From: Microlunatus lacustris
GTDB lineage: Bacteria; Actinomycetota; Actinomycetes; Propionibacteriales; Propionibacteriaceae
Direction of reading: 5' to 3'
NCBI GenBank assembly: GCA_039527025.1
Contig: BAAAJN010000007.1
Span: forward strand, 1 to 64,000
Length of the DNA stretch: 64,000 nucleotides
Numbering within the stretch: position 1 is the stretch's first letter; the number at the start of each line of letters is the position of its first letter. Under the pieces are notes generated by a model. It was not told where the DNA came from. It did not search any database and was given only the letters and a program-made list of their open reading frames with translations. Below, one piece after another: positions 1 to 8,428 of this stretch. The translations under genes were made by a program, and so were the position numbers.

Positions 1-122
1 CAGAGTCAGACCAGGCACGGGTTACTTAGTGCATATTTGGCATTGACTTTAAGCACGCTGTTAAGTTCTCAAGACTCGCTCACACACCGCACCAGGCTTT
101 TCATTTCCCGGCTTGGGGCGAC
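1..122 (-). other. 16S rRNA leader (5' part of an rrn operon that continues off the left edge)
   Basis: Read on the minus strand, this stretch carries the element TTGAGAACTTAACAGCGTGC (around 61-80), close to the TTGAGAACTCAACAGCGTGC-type sequence that precedes 16S rRNA in many actinobacteria and is linked to rRNA antitermination and processing. Transcription would run leftwards out of the window into 16S, which is not itself visible. The assignment rests on recognition of the leader and on the tandem promoters just upstream. Confidence 0.75.
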
Positions 123-129
123 TCGTAAT

Positions 130-158
130 ACTTTAGTCCGGCCCTTTCCTCGAGTCAA
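130..158 (-). promoter_or_regulatory. rrn promoter, proximal copy
   Basis: On the minus strand, -35 TTGACT (153-158) and -10 TAAAGT (130-135) are separated by 17 bp. This is the best sigma70-type promoter in the window and would start transcription near 123, entering the rRNA leader. Confidence 0.8.
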
Positions 159-319
159 ATCGAGTTCCGCGCTGGACTTCTATCCCCAACCTCCTGCCCT
201 ACCGCTGCGATGAGCCACCAATTGGGCGGACAAATCCCTTGCGAGATGAAGCTGAAGGTTGTTCCCCGGGCCGGCCACCAGGTCTTCGACCGGTGTCCCG
301 CACCCTCAGGGCTCGGACT

Positions 320-348
320 ACGTTACGCGGAGATGACAACGAGGTCAA
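320..348 (-). promoter_or_regulatory. rrn promoter, middle copy
   Basis: On the minus strand, -35 TTGACC (343-348) and -10 TAACGT (320-325) are 17 bp apart. It lies about 190 bp upstream of the proximal promoter, in line with the tandem-promoter architecture usual for actinobacterial rRNA operons. Confidence 0.65.
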
Positions 349-519
349 CTCCGGCTCGGAAGTCCGAGGTCGTGCTCCCCCGGGCGACGAGACGCACCGG
401 TTCGGACGGCTCCGTAGAGCGCGACCCGACCCGACGACGTCGACTGGGGTTCCCCCGGTCGGCCACCGACTCTGGCGAACCAGAGCTCGTGGTGTCCTGC
501 ATCCCGTGGGGCTTGGACC

Positions 520-549
520 ACGTTACGTGGCCCCTGCGCACCTTCTCAA
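520..549 (-). promoter_or_regulatory. rrn promoter, distal copy
   Basis: On the minus strand, -35 TTGAGA (544-549) and -10 TAACGT (520-525) are 18 bp apart. The -10 is identical to that of the middle promoter and lies exactly 200 bp upstream of it. It is just downstream of the tyrS stop codon, so the region between tyrS and 16S is essentially all promoter. Confidence 0.5.
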
Positions 550-595
550 CTCGACGACCTGTGGCCCTGCTCACAGGACTCGGCGGCCGATCGGC

Positions 596-1867
596 TCAGG
601 AGACGACGACGGTCACGGCCCCGACGGTCCGCTTGCCCCGACGGGCGATGACGAAGCGGCCATCGAGCAGGTCGTCGGGGCTGAGCACGGCCTCCACGTC
701 GGTCACCTTGACGTTGTTGATGTAGGCACCACCCTCGGTGATGGCTCGGCGGGCCGCGCCGCGGGAGGCCACCACACCGGTGCGCTCGAGCACGTCGACC
801 ACGGTCGGCAGCTGCTCGGGTACGGCCAGCTCCGTCCCTCCGAGCTCGGCCACCACCCCGGCGAGCACGTCGGCCGGCAGCTCCCGGAGATCCGACCGCC
901 CGAAGAGTGCGGCTGCGGCCGCTACAGCCGCGTCTCGCTCAGCGGGTGAGTGCACGAGCGCGGTGACGTCGTCGGCCAGCGCCTTCTGCGCCGCGCGCAG
1001 CTGCGGCCGCTCCCGGGTCTGGCGCTCCAGCTCGTCGATCTCCTCCCGGCTCCGTCGGGTGAAGACCCGGAGGTACTCCCCCACCTTGGCGTCCTCGGCG
1101 TTCAGGAAGAACTGGTGGAACGCGTAGGGCGAGGTGAGGGCTGGGTCGAGCCAGACGGCACCGCCCTCGGTCTTGCCGAACTTCGTCCCGTCGGCCTTGG
1201 TCATCAGCGGGGTGGCCAGGGCGTGCACCCGCACGTCGTCAGCCCGGCGCACCAGCTCGACCCCGGCCGTGATGTTCCCCCACTGGTCGGAGCCACCGAA
1301 CTGCAGCGAGCAGCCGTAGCGCCGGTGCAGCTCCAGGTAGTCCATCGACTGCAGCAAGACGTAGGAGAACTCGGTGAAGGAGATGCCGTCGTCCAACCGC
1401 TTCCGCACGACGTCACGGGCGAGCATCCGGTTGACCGGGAAGTGCTTGCCGATGTCGCGGAGGAAGTCCAGCACCGGGAGGTCGCCGGTCCAGTCGAGGT
1501 TGTTGACCACCCGGGCGCCGTTCGGGCCGTCGAAGTCGAGGTACTGCTCGACCTGGCCGCGGATCCGCTCCACCCAGCCGGCGACGACCTCCTTGGAGTT
1601 CAGCGTCCGCTCTCCGGAGTCCCGTGGGTCTCCGATCTGGCCGGTGGACCCGCCGACCAGCATGAGTGGCCGGTGACCGGCCTCCTGGAGGTGCCGGGCC
1701 ACGATCAGCTGGACGAGGTGGCCGAAGTGCAGGCTGGCGGCGGTGGGGTCGAAGCCCACGTAGAAGGTGACGGGCCCGGCCTCGAGGGCGGCCGCCAGGG
1801 CCTCCTCGTCCGTCGAATTGGCCAGCAGGCCCCGCCACTTCAGCTCATCCAGCACCGCGCTCGTCAC
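596..1867 (-). CDS. tyrS: tyrosyl-tRNA synthetase
   Basis: Class Ic aminoacyl-tRNA synthetase that charges tRNA-Tyr with tyrosine in the cytoplasm. The 423-residue product has the HIGH-type motif HFGH at about residues 47-50, the KMSKS-type loop KFGKT at about 229-233, the tyrosine-pocket stretch YVGFDPTAASLHFGH, and a C-terminal S4 RNA-binding domain from about residue 355. The length is normal for a bacterial TyrRS. The start is GTG at 1867; a -10-like TAGGGT (1876-1881) ends 8 nt before it, so the mRNA is probably leaderless or nearly so. It lies between the arginine operon and an rRNA operon, all on the same strand. Confidence 0.97.
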   Translation of the reverse strand: MTSAVLDELKWRGLLANSTDEEALAAALEAGPVTFYVGFDPTAASLHFGHLVQLIVARHLQEAGHRPLMLVGGSTGQIGDPRDSGERTLNSKEVVAGWVERIRGQVEQYLDFDGPNGARVVNNLDWTGDLPVLDFLRDIGKHFPVNRMLARDVVRKRLDDGISFTEFSYVLLQSMDYLELHRRYGCSLQFGGSDQWGNITAGVELVRRADDVRVHALATPLMTKADGTKFGKTEGGAVWLDPALTSPYAFHQFFLNAEDAKVGEYLRVFTRRSREEIDELERQTRERPQLRAAQKALADDVTALVHSPAERDAAVAAAAALFGRSDLRELPADVLAGVVAELGGTELAVPEQLPTVVDVLERTGVVASRGAARRAITEGGAYINNVKVTDVEAVLSPDDLLDGRFVIARRGKRTVGAVTVVVS

Positions 1868-1969
1868 GGTCGACCACCCTACTGACCGCCAGCCGGTCCG
1901 GCTCCCCCGTTCCGGCCGCCACCGGCAGCCGCTGACGGGTGGCGCCGCCTCGACCGAGACCGCGCAACC

Positions 1970-3406
1970 TCAGCGGTCTGCTGCGGCGGCGGGCGCTGCG
2001 GCCCAGGTCTCCAGCCGCCCCCGCACCTCGGCCAGCTCCACGAGCTGCTCGCGCACCCGGACCGTCGCGGTCCCGCCGCGGCCGTCGCGGGAGTCGATGG
2101 AGCCCGCCACGGTCAGGACGTCCAGCACAGCGGGCCCGAGGTCCGGGGAGATCTCGGCCAGCATCGCCGGCGTGAGGTCCGACAGCTCCATCCCCTGCTG
2201 CTCGCAGTAGCGGACCGTCGCGCCCGCGACGTGGTGGGCGCGGGCGAAGGGCACCCGCTGCCGCACCAGCCAGTCGGCCACGTCGGTGGCGAGGGAGAAC
2301 CCGCGCGGGGCCAGGGCCTCCAGCCGCTCGGGGTGGAAGGTCAGCGTGCCGACCATCCCCGCGACCGCGGGCACCAGCACGCGCAGCTGGTCCAGGGAGT
2401 CGAACACCGGCTCCTTGTCCTCCTGCAGGTCCCGGTTGTAGGCCAGCGGCAGCCCTTTGAGGGTGGCGAGCAGTCCGGCCAGGTTGCCCAGCAGCCGGCC
2501 GGCCTTGCCCCGGGCCAGCTCAGCCACGTCCGGGTTCTTCTTCTGCGGCATGATGCTCGACCCGGTCGACCACGCGTCGGAGAGCGTGGCGAACCCGAAC
2601 TCGTGGGTGCACCAGAGGATGACGTCCTCGCTGAGCCGGGACAGGTCCACCCCGACCTGCGCCAGCACCCAGGCGGCCTCGGCGACCACGTCGCGCGATG
2701 CCGTGCCGTCGATGGAGTTGGGCACGCTGCCGCTGAACCCCAGCTCGGCGGCGACCGCCCCCGGGTCCAGCCCCAGCGACGTCCCGGCCAGCGCGCCGGA
2801 GCCGTAGGGGCTGAGCGCCAGCCGGCGGTCCAGGTCGACCAGCCGGTCGACGTCGCGGAGCAGCGGCCAGGCGTGGGCCAGCAGGTGGTGCGACAGCAGC
2901 ACCGGCTGGGCGTGCTGCAGGTGGGTCCGGCCCGGCATGGCCACGCCCAGGTGCCGCTCCGCCTGCGCCTCGAGCGCTCCCACCACGCCGAGCACCTCGG
3001 CGGCCACGCCCCGGAGGCTGTCGCGCAGGTAGAGCCGGATCAGCGTCGCGATCTGGTCGTTGCGGGACCGGCCGGCCCGCAGCCGGCCACCCAGCTCGGG
3101 TCCCACCCGCTCGACCAGGCCGCGCTCCAGGGCTCCGTGCACGTCCTCGTCGGTGGGGGACGGACCGAAGGCCCCCGACGCCACGTCCAGGCCCAGAGCC
3201 TCGAGCCCGGCCAACATCGCGTCGAGCTCCTCGACGGTCAGCAGCCCCGCAGCGTGCAGGGCCCGGGCGTGCGCCCGGGAGCCGGCCAGGTCGTAGGGCG
3301 CCAGCCGCCAGTCGAACTGGGTGGACCGGCTGAGCGCGAACATCGCCTCGGCCGGACCACCCGCGAAGCGCCCGCCCCAGAGCCGCCCCTCGTGCTGCTC
3401 GCTCAC
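1970..3406 (-). CDS. argH: argininosuccinate lyase
   Basis: Cleaves argininosuccinate to arginine and fumarate, the last step of arginine synthesis. The product is 478 residues and belongs to the fumarase/aspartase superfamily; the signature GSSIMPQKKNPD is intact and the N-terminal RLWGGRF motif of the family is present. The GTG start at 3406 is chosen because it lies 4 nt after the argG stop and gives the conserved N-terminus SEQHEGRLWGGRF; longer versions only read back into argG. It is the last gene of the argCJBDFRGH operon. Confidence 0.97.
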   Translation of the reverse strand: MSEQHEGRLWGGRFAGGPAEAMFALSRSTQFDWRLAPYDLAGSRAHARALHAAGLLTVEELDAMLAGLEALGLDVASGAFGPSPTDEDVHGALERGLVERVGPELGGRLRAGRSRNDQIATLIRLYLRDSLRGVAAEVLGVVGALEAQAERHLGVAMPGRTHLQHAQPVLLSHHLLAHAWPLLRDVDRLVDLDRRLALSPYGSGALAGTSLGLDPGAVAAELGFSGSVPNSIDGTASRDVVAEAAWVLAQVGVDLSRLSEDVILWCTHEFGFATLSDAWSTGSSIMPQKKNPDVAELARGKAGRLLGNLAGLLATLKGLPLAYNRDLQEDKEPVFDSLDQLRVLVPAVAGMVGTLTFHPERLEALAPRGFSLATDVADWLVRQRVPFARAHHVAGATVRYCEQQGMELSDLTPAMLAEISPDLGPAVLDVLTVAGSIDSRDGRGGTATVRVREQLVELAEVRGRLETWAAAPAAAADR

Positions 3407-3410
3407 CGGA

Positions 3411-4634
3411 TCAGCCCAGCGCCCCGCCGGGCCGGCGGGTGGACAGGTCGTCGCGGCGGGCGGCCAGCTTGCTGGACATCCCGTAGATCTCGATGAAGCC
3501 GCGGGCCTGGGACTGGTCGAAGCTGTCGCCCTCGTCGTAGGTGGCCAGGTTGAAGTCGTACAGGCTGACGCCGCTGCGCCGACCGGTGACGGTGGCCCGG
3601 CCACCGTGCAGGGTCATCCGGATCTCGCCGGTGACCGCCGACTGGGCCTCGTCGATGAAGGTGTCCAGGGCCCGCTTGAGCGGGGAGAACCACAGGCCGT
3701 CGTAGACCAGCTCGCCCCAGCGCTGGTCGACCCCCCGCTTGAAGCGGGCGAGCTCGCGCTCGATGGTGACGTTCTCCAGCTCCATGTGCGCGGTGATCAG
3801 CGCGATGGCCCCGGGGGCCTCGTAGACCTCCCGGCTCTTGATGCCCACCAGCCGGTCCTCGACCATGTCCAGCCGGCCGACGCCCTGGGCACCGGCCCGG
3901 GTGTTGAGCTGCTGGATGGCCTCCAGCACCGAGACCTTGACGCCGTCGAGGGCGACGGGGACGCCGGCCTCGAAGGTGATCGTCACCTCGTCGGCCTCGC
4001 GCGGCACGGTCGGATCGGCGGTGTAGTCGTAGACGTCCTCGACGGGGCCGTTCCAGATGTCCTCGAGGAAGCCGGTCTCGACGGCCCGGCCCCAGACGTT
4101 CTGGTCGATGGAGTAGGGCGACTTCTTGCTCTGGTTGATCGGCAGCCCCTTCTCCTCGGCGTAGGCGATCGCCTTCTCCCGCGTCCACGCGTAGTCGCGG
4201 ACGGGGGCGATCACCTTGAGCTCGGGAGCGAGGTTGGCGATGCCGACCTCGAAGCGGACCTGGTCGTTGCCCTTGCCGGTGCAGCCGTGGCTGACCACGG
4301 TCGCCCCGTGCGACCGGGCGGCCTCGGCGAGGTGCCGCACGATCAGCGGCCGGGACAGGGCGCTGACCAGCGGGTAGCGGTCCATGTAGAGGGCGTTGGC
4401 CCGCAGGGCGGGCAGGCAGAAGTCCTCGGCGAACTCGTCCTTGGCCTCGACGACGACGGACTCGACGGCGCCGCAGTCCAGGGCGCGCTGGCGGATGACC
4501 TCCATGTCCTCCCCGCCCTGGCCGACGTCGACGGCCACGGCCACGACCTCCTGGCCAGTCTCCTCGGTGAGCCAGCCGATGCAGACGGAGGTGTCGAGAC
4601 CTCCCGAGTAGGCGAGGACGATGCGATCGGTCAC
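3411..4634 (-). CDS. argG: argininosuccinate synthase
   Basis: ATP-dependent condensation of citrulline and aspartate to argininosuccinate. The 407-residue product opens with the PP-loop AYSGGLDTS near residues 8-16, followed by the conserved family blocks GCTGKGNDQVRFE and KSPYSIDQNVWGR. The GTG start overlaps the argR stop as GTGA (4631-4634), indicating translational coupling. An AAAGGA ribosome-binding sequence lies about 8 nt upstream. Confidence 0.97.
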   Translation of the reverse strand: MTDRIVLAYSGGLDTSVCIGWLTEETGQEVVAVAVDVGQGGEDMEVIRQRALDCGAVESVVVEAKDEFAEDFCLPALRANALYMDRYPLVSALSRPLIVRHLAEAARSHGATVVSHGCTGKGNDQVRFEVGIANLAPELKVIAPVRDYAWTREKAIAYAEEKGLPINQSKKSPYSIDQNVWGRAVETGFLEDIWNGPVEDVYDYTADPTVPREADEVTITFEAGVPVALDGVKVSVLEAIQQLNTRAGAQGVGRLDMVEDRLVGIKSREVYEAPGAIALITAHMELENVTIERELARFKRGVDQRWGELVYDGLWFSPLKRALDTFIDEAQSAVTGEIRMTLHGGRATVTGRRSGVSLYDFNLATYDEGDSFDQSQARGFIEIYGMSSKLAARRDDLSTRRPGGALG

Positions 4635-5218
4635 GAGTGGGGTCCTTTGCTGTCGTTCGAGGGGTGGTGCTGGTCAGTGGTGGTGCGGAGGGCGTCCTTG
4701 CCGGCGCGCTCGCCCCGGCTCATGGTCAGCAGCCGGTCGGCCAGCTCGGCACCGCCCGTCGGGTTGCGGGTGATGAGCAGGATCGTGTCGTCGCCGGCGA
4801 TCGTGCCCAGGATCGACTCCCAGCCGACGCGGTCGATGGCGGAGGCGAAGTACTGCGCGGCCCCGGGCGGGGTGCGCAGGACGACGAGGTTGGCCGACGG
4901 CTCGGCCGAGACGAGCACCTCGCCGCACAGCCGAGCCAGCCGCGCCTCGAAGGTGGCGAACTCGCCGGGGTGCGGGGTCCGGTCACCGCCGTCACCGGGC
5001 ACGGCGTAGACCAGGTGCCCGCCGGGGCCCCGGACGCGGAGCGCGCCGACCTCGACGAGGTCGCGGGACAGGGTGCCCTGGGTGACCTGGGCCCCGTCCG
5101 CGGCGAGGAGCTCGGCCAGCTCGGTCTGGGAACGGACCTGGTGGGCGCCCAGCAGCGCGATGATCCGTGCGTGCCGAGCGGTCTTGGTCAACGGTCCGGG
5201 GGAGGTGGTCATGGTCAC
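4631..5218 (-). CDS. argR: arginine repressor
   Basis: Arginine-responsive transcriptional repressor of the ArgR/AhrC family, expected to bind ARG boxes such as those before argC. The product has an N-terminal winged helix (ARIIALLGAHQVRSQTELAE onwards) with the HTH block TQGTLSRDLVEVGA, and a C-terminal arginine-binding oligomerisation domain containing the conserved TIAGDDTILLITRN segment. I chose the GTG at 5218 because it overlaps the argF stop as GTGA and follows GGGGGAGGA; the ATG at 5212 is the alternative and removes two residues. The repressor is co-transcribed with its own target operon, a typical actinobacterial arrangement. Confidence 0.93.
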   Translation of the reverse strand: MTMTTSPGPLTKTARHARIIALLGAHQVRSQTELAELLAADGAQVTQGTLSRDLVEVGALRVRGPGGHLVYAVPGDGGDRTPHPGEFATFEARLARLCGEVLVSAEPSANLVVLRTPPGAAQYFASAIDRVGWESILGTIAGDDTILLITRNPTGGAELADRLLTMSRGERAGKDALRTTTDQHHPSNDSKGPHS

Positions 5219-6162
5219 GCGTCCTCCCCCGCGGCCCAGCCGGCGAGCAGCACCAGGACGGCCTTCTGCACGTGCCGCCGGTTCTCCGCCTCGTCCCACA
5301 CCACCGACTGCGGGCCGTCGATGACGGCCGCGTCGATCTCCTTGCCGCGGTAGGCGGGCAGGCAGTGCAGGACGAGCGCGTCCGGAGCGGCGTGCCCCAG
5401 CAGGGCGGTGGTCAGGCTGTAGGGGGTGAAGACGCCGGTGCGGTCCTGGCCGTCGTCCTCCTGCCCCATCGAGACCCAGGTGTCGGTGGCCACCACGTCG
5501 GCCCCGGCCACGGCCCCGACCGGGTCGCCGAGGACCGCCACGCTGCCGCCGGTGGTCGCGGCCACCGCGGCGGCCCGGGCGACGACCTCGGGCGCGGGCT
5601 GGAACCCGTCGGGGGCACCGATCCGGACGTGCAGCCCGGCGGTGGCGCCGCCCAGCAGGTAGGAGGCGGCCATGTTGTTGGCACCGTCGCCGACGTAGGC
5701 CAGGGTCAGGCCCTCGAGCCGGCCCCGGTGCTCGCGCACGGTCAGCAGGTCGGCGAGGACCTGGCAGGGGTGGAAGTCATCGGTCAGCGCGTTGACCACC
5801 GGCACCCCGGCGTGCGCCGCCATCGTCTCCAGGTCGGCCTGGGCGAAGGTCCGCCAGACGACGGCCGCGGCCTGGCGGCCGAGCACCCGGGCCACGTCGG
5901 CCACCGACTCCCGGACGCCGATGCCGGCCAGCCGGGCGTCGACGACCATCGGGTGGCCGCCGAGCTCGGCGATGCCGGCGGCGAAGGAGGCCTGGGTGCG
6001 CAGCGTCGGCTTGTCGAAGAGGACGGCGACGCTCTGCGGTCCGGCGAACGGCTGGAGCCGGTAGGGCTCGGCCTTGATCGCTGTGGCCAGGTCGAGGGCG
6101 GTGGCCTGCTCGGCCGGGGTGAGGTCGTCATCAGCCAGGAAGTGCCGCAGGGTGCTGGTCAC
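5215..6162 (-). CDS. argF: ornithine carbamoyltransferase
   Basis: Transfers the carbamoyl group from carbamoyl phosphate to ornithine, giving citrulline. The 315-residue length and the blocks DDFHPCQVLADL, VGDGANNMA and VLHCLPAYRG (with the catalytic cysteine) fit the family. The carbamoyl-phosphate loop, usually STRTR, reads TLRTQ here in DKPTLRTQASF; this may be a lineage variant rather than a defect. The GTG start overlaps the argD stop as GTGA (6159-6162). Confidence 0.95.
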   Translation of the reverse strand: MTSTLRHFLADDDLTPAEQATALDLATAIKAEPYRLQPFAGPQSVAVLFDKPTLRTQASFAAGIAELGGHPMVVDARLAGIGVRESVADVARVLGRQAAAVVWRTFAQADLETMAAHAGVPVVNALTDDFHPCQVLADLLTVREHRGRLEGLTLAYVGDGANNMAASYLLGGATAGLHVRIGAPDGFQPAPEVVARAAAVAATTGGSVAVLGDPVGAVAGADVVATDTWVSMGQEDDGQDRTGVFTPYSLTTALLGHAAPDALVLHCLPAYRGKEIDAAVIDGPQSVVWDEAENRRHVQKAVLVLLAGWAAGEDA

Positions 6163-7397
6163 GCCGCCACCCCCCGGCTCGCGTCGAGCAGCCCGGGGAG
6201 GGCGGCGGTGAAGGTGTCGAGCTGGGCCGCGGTGGTGATCAGCGGTGGCGCGAGCCGGAGCACGTCGGGCCGCGGCGCGTTGACCACGAAGCCGGCGTCC
6301 AGGGCGGCGTCGCTGACGGCGGGCGCGACCGGCTCGGTCAGCACGATCCCGCGCAGCAGGCCCCGGCCGCGGACGCCGGCGACCAGCGGGTGCTCCAGCG
6401 CGGTGACCGTGGCGGCCAGGTGCTCCCCCAGGGCGGTGACGTGCTCCAGCAGCCCGTCCCGCTCGATGACCGCGATCACGGCGAGCCCGGCGATGGCGGC
6501 GACCGGGTTGCCGCCGAAGGTGCTGCCGTGGCTGCCGGGCTGCAGCATCGAGGCAGCACGGCCGCGGGCGACGCAGGCGCCGATCGGGAAGCCGTTGCCC
6601 AGCCCTTTGGCCAGGGTGACGACGTCAGCCCGCACGCCCTCGGCCACGTGCGCGAGCCACGCGCCGGTCCGGCCCATCCCGGTCTGCACCTCGTCGATCC
6701 AGAGCAGCGCGCCGACCGCGTCGCACAGCTCGCGGGCCCGGGCCAGGTAGCCGGTGGGCGGCTCGACGATGCCGTTCTCCCCCTGCAGCGGCTCCAGGAC
6801 CACCGCGGCGACGCTGTCGTCCAGCTCGGCGGCGAGCGCGTCGGCATCGCCGTACGGCACGAAGACGACGTCGCCCGGCAGCGGCTCGAACGGCGCGCGG
6901 TACTTCGGGTTGTGGGTGATGGCCAGGGCGCCCAGCGAGCGGCCGTGGAAGGCGCCCTCGGTGGAGATGATCTTGGTCCGGCCGGTCATCCGGGTGAGCT
7001 TGAACGCCGCCTCGTTGGCCTCGGTGCCGGAGTTGGTGAAGAACACCCGGGCGTCGCCGGGGCCGTCGGGGTCGACCATCGCGGTCAACCGCTCGGCCAG
7101 CGCGACCTGGGCGGGCGTGGCGAAGAAGTTGGAGACGTGCCCGAGGGTGGCGATCTGCCCGGTGACGGCTGAGAGCACCGTGGGGTGGGCGTGGCCGAGG
7201 GCGTTGACGGCGATGCCGGCCAGCAGGTCGAGGTACCGGCGGCCCTCGGCGTCCCAGACGTAGGCGCCCTCCCCGCGGACGAAGACCCGCTTCGGCGGCC
7301 CGAAGGTGTTCATCACGGCGTGGGCGTAGCGGTCGAGCACCGCGCTCGAGGTGCTGGGCACCCCGGCGAGCTCGGCGGGGACGAGGGTGTCGGTCAT
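6159..7397 (-). CDS. argD: acetylornithine aminotransferase
   Basis: PLP-dependent class III aminotransferase that converts N-acetylglutamate semialdehyde to N-acetylornithine. The 412-residue protein contains the GTEANEAAFKL block, the WIDEVQTGMGRTG segment with the PLP-ring aspartate, and the Schiff-base lysine in TLAKGLGNGFP. The ATG overlaps the argB stop as ATGA. It lies mid-operon and was assigned as argD from motifs and context. Confidence 0.96.
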   Translation of the reverse strand: MTDTLVPAELAGVPSTSSAVLDRYAHAVMNTFGPPKRVFVRGEGAYVWDAEGRRYLDLLAGIAVNALGHAHPTVLSAVTGQIATLGHVSNFFATPAQVALAERLTAMVDPDGPGDARVFFTNSGTEANEAAFKLTRMTGRTKIISTEGAFHGRSLGALAITHNPKYRAPFEPLPGDVVFVPYGDADALAAELDDSVAAVVLEPLQGENGIVEPPTGYLARARELCDAVGALLWIDEVQTGMGRTGAWLAHVAEGVRADVVTLAKGLGNGFPIGACVARGRAASMLQPGSHGSTFGGNPVAAIAGLAVIAVIERDGLLEHVTALGEHLAATVTALEHPLVAGVRGRGLLRGIVLTEPVAPAVSDAALDAGFVVNAPRPDVLRLAPPLITTAAQLDTFTAALPGLLDASRGVAA

Positions 7398-8428
7398 GCG
7401 GGGCCCCCGGAGGACTGGTGATCGGACGCGTGGGTGGCGGCGGGCGCGATCGCGGCGGTGCCGAAGTCGCCGTTGGCGTACTCGTGCGGCGGGATGGGCT
7501 CGGTCGCCGGGAACACCCGGCTGCCGAGGCGCACCAGACCGTCCTGGGTGACCATCGTGCCGATGCCGGCGTTGGTGAAGATCTCCAGCAACAAGGCGTG
7601 CGGCACCCGGCCATCGGTGACGGTGGCCCGGGTCAGGCCGCCCTCCACCGCCCGCAGGCAGGCCTCCATCTTGGGGACCATGCCGGACGACAGGTCGGGC
7701 ATCAGCTCACGCAGCTCGGACGCCGAGAGCTCCTGGATGACGTCGGTGCTGGCCGGCCAGTCCCGGTAGAGCCCCTCGACGTCGGTCAGCACCACCAGCC
7801 GGTCGGCCTGCAGGGCGACGGCCAGGGCCGCGGCGGCGGTGTCGGCGTTGACGTTGTGCACCACGCCGTGGACGTCGGGGGCGATGCCCGCGACGACCGG
7901 CACGCTGCCGGAGTCGATCAGGCCCTGGACGGCCTCCGTGCGCACCTCGACGACGTCGCCGACCAACCCGAGGTCGACCTCCTCGCCGTCGACGACGGTG
8001 CCCCGGCGCTCCGCGGTGAACAGCCCGCCGTCCTCCCCGGACAGCCCGACGGCGACGGTGCTGTGGCTGTTGATCAGCCCGACGAGGTCCCGGCCGACCT
8101 GGCCGACCATGACCATCCGGACGATCTCCATCGCCTCGGGGGTGGTGACCCGCAGCCCGCCCCGGAACTCCGACGGGATGCCGAGCCGGCCGAGCATGGC
8201 GGAGATCTGCGGGCCGCCGCCGTGCACCACGACCGGGTGGATGCCGCAGCGCTTCATGAACACGATGTCCTGGGCGAAGGCGCGCTTGAGCTCCTCGTCG
8301 ACCATGGCGTTGCCGCCGTACTTGATCACGACGGTCTTGCCGGCGTAGGTCTCCAGCCAGGGCAGGGTCTCGGTGAGGATCGACGCCTTCTCGACCAGGG
8401 TCATCGGGTGCGTGGATTCGCTGCTCAT
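7394..8428 (-). CDS. argB: acetylglutamate kinase
   Basis: Phosphorylates N-acetylglutamate, the commonly arginine-inhibited step of the pathway. The product is 344 residues, about 30-40 longer than typical because of a C-terminal extension (IPPHEYANGDFGTAAIAPAATHASD). Conserved blocks include VIKYGGNAM, VHGGGPQI and NVNADTAAAALA. Its ATG overlaps the argJ stop as ATGA (8425-8428). Confidence 0.96.
   Translation of the reverse strand: MSSESTHPMTLVEKASILTETLPWLETYAGKTVVIKYGGNAMVDEELKRAFAQDIVFMKRCGIHPVVVHGGGPQISAMLGRLGIPSEFRGGLRVTTPEAMEIVRMVMVGQVGRDLVGLINSHSTVAVGLSGEDGGLFTAERRGTVVDGEEVDLGLVGDVVEVRTEAVQGLIDSGSVPVVAGIAPDVHGVVHNVNADTAAAALAVALQADRLVVLTDVEGLYRDWPASTDVIQELSASELRELMPDLSSGMVPKMEACLRAVEGGLTRATVTDGRVPHALLLEIFTNAGIGTMVTQDGLVRLGSRVFPATEPIPPHEYANGDFGTAAIAPAATHASDHQSSGGPA

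Noticed and set aside
210..949. Open frames over the left edge on the plus strand
   Set aside because: They overlap rRNA promoters and tyrS antisense, have no ribosome-binding site and translate to Arg/Pro-rich low-complexity sequence.
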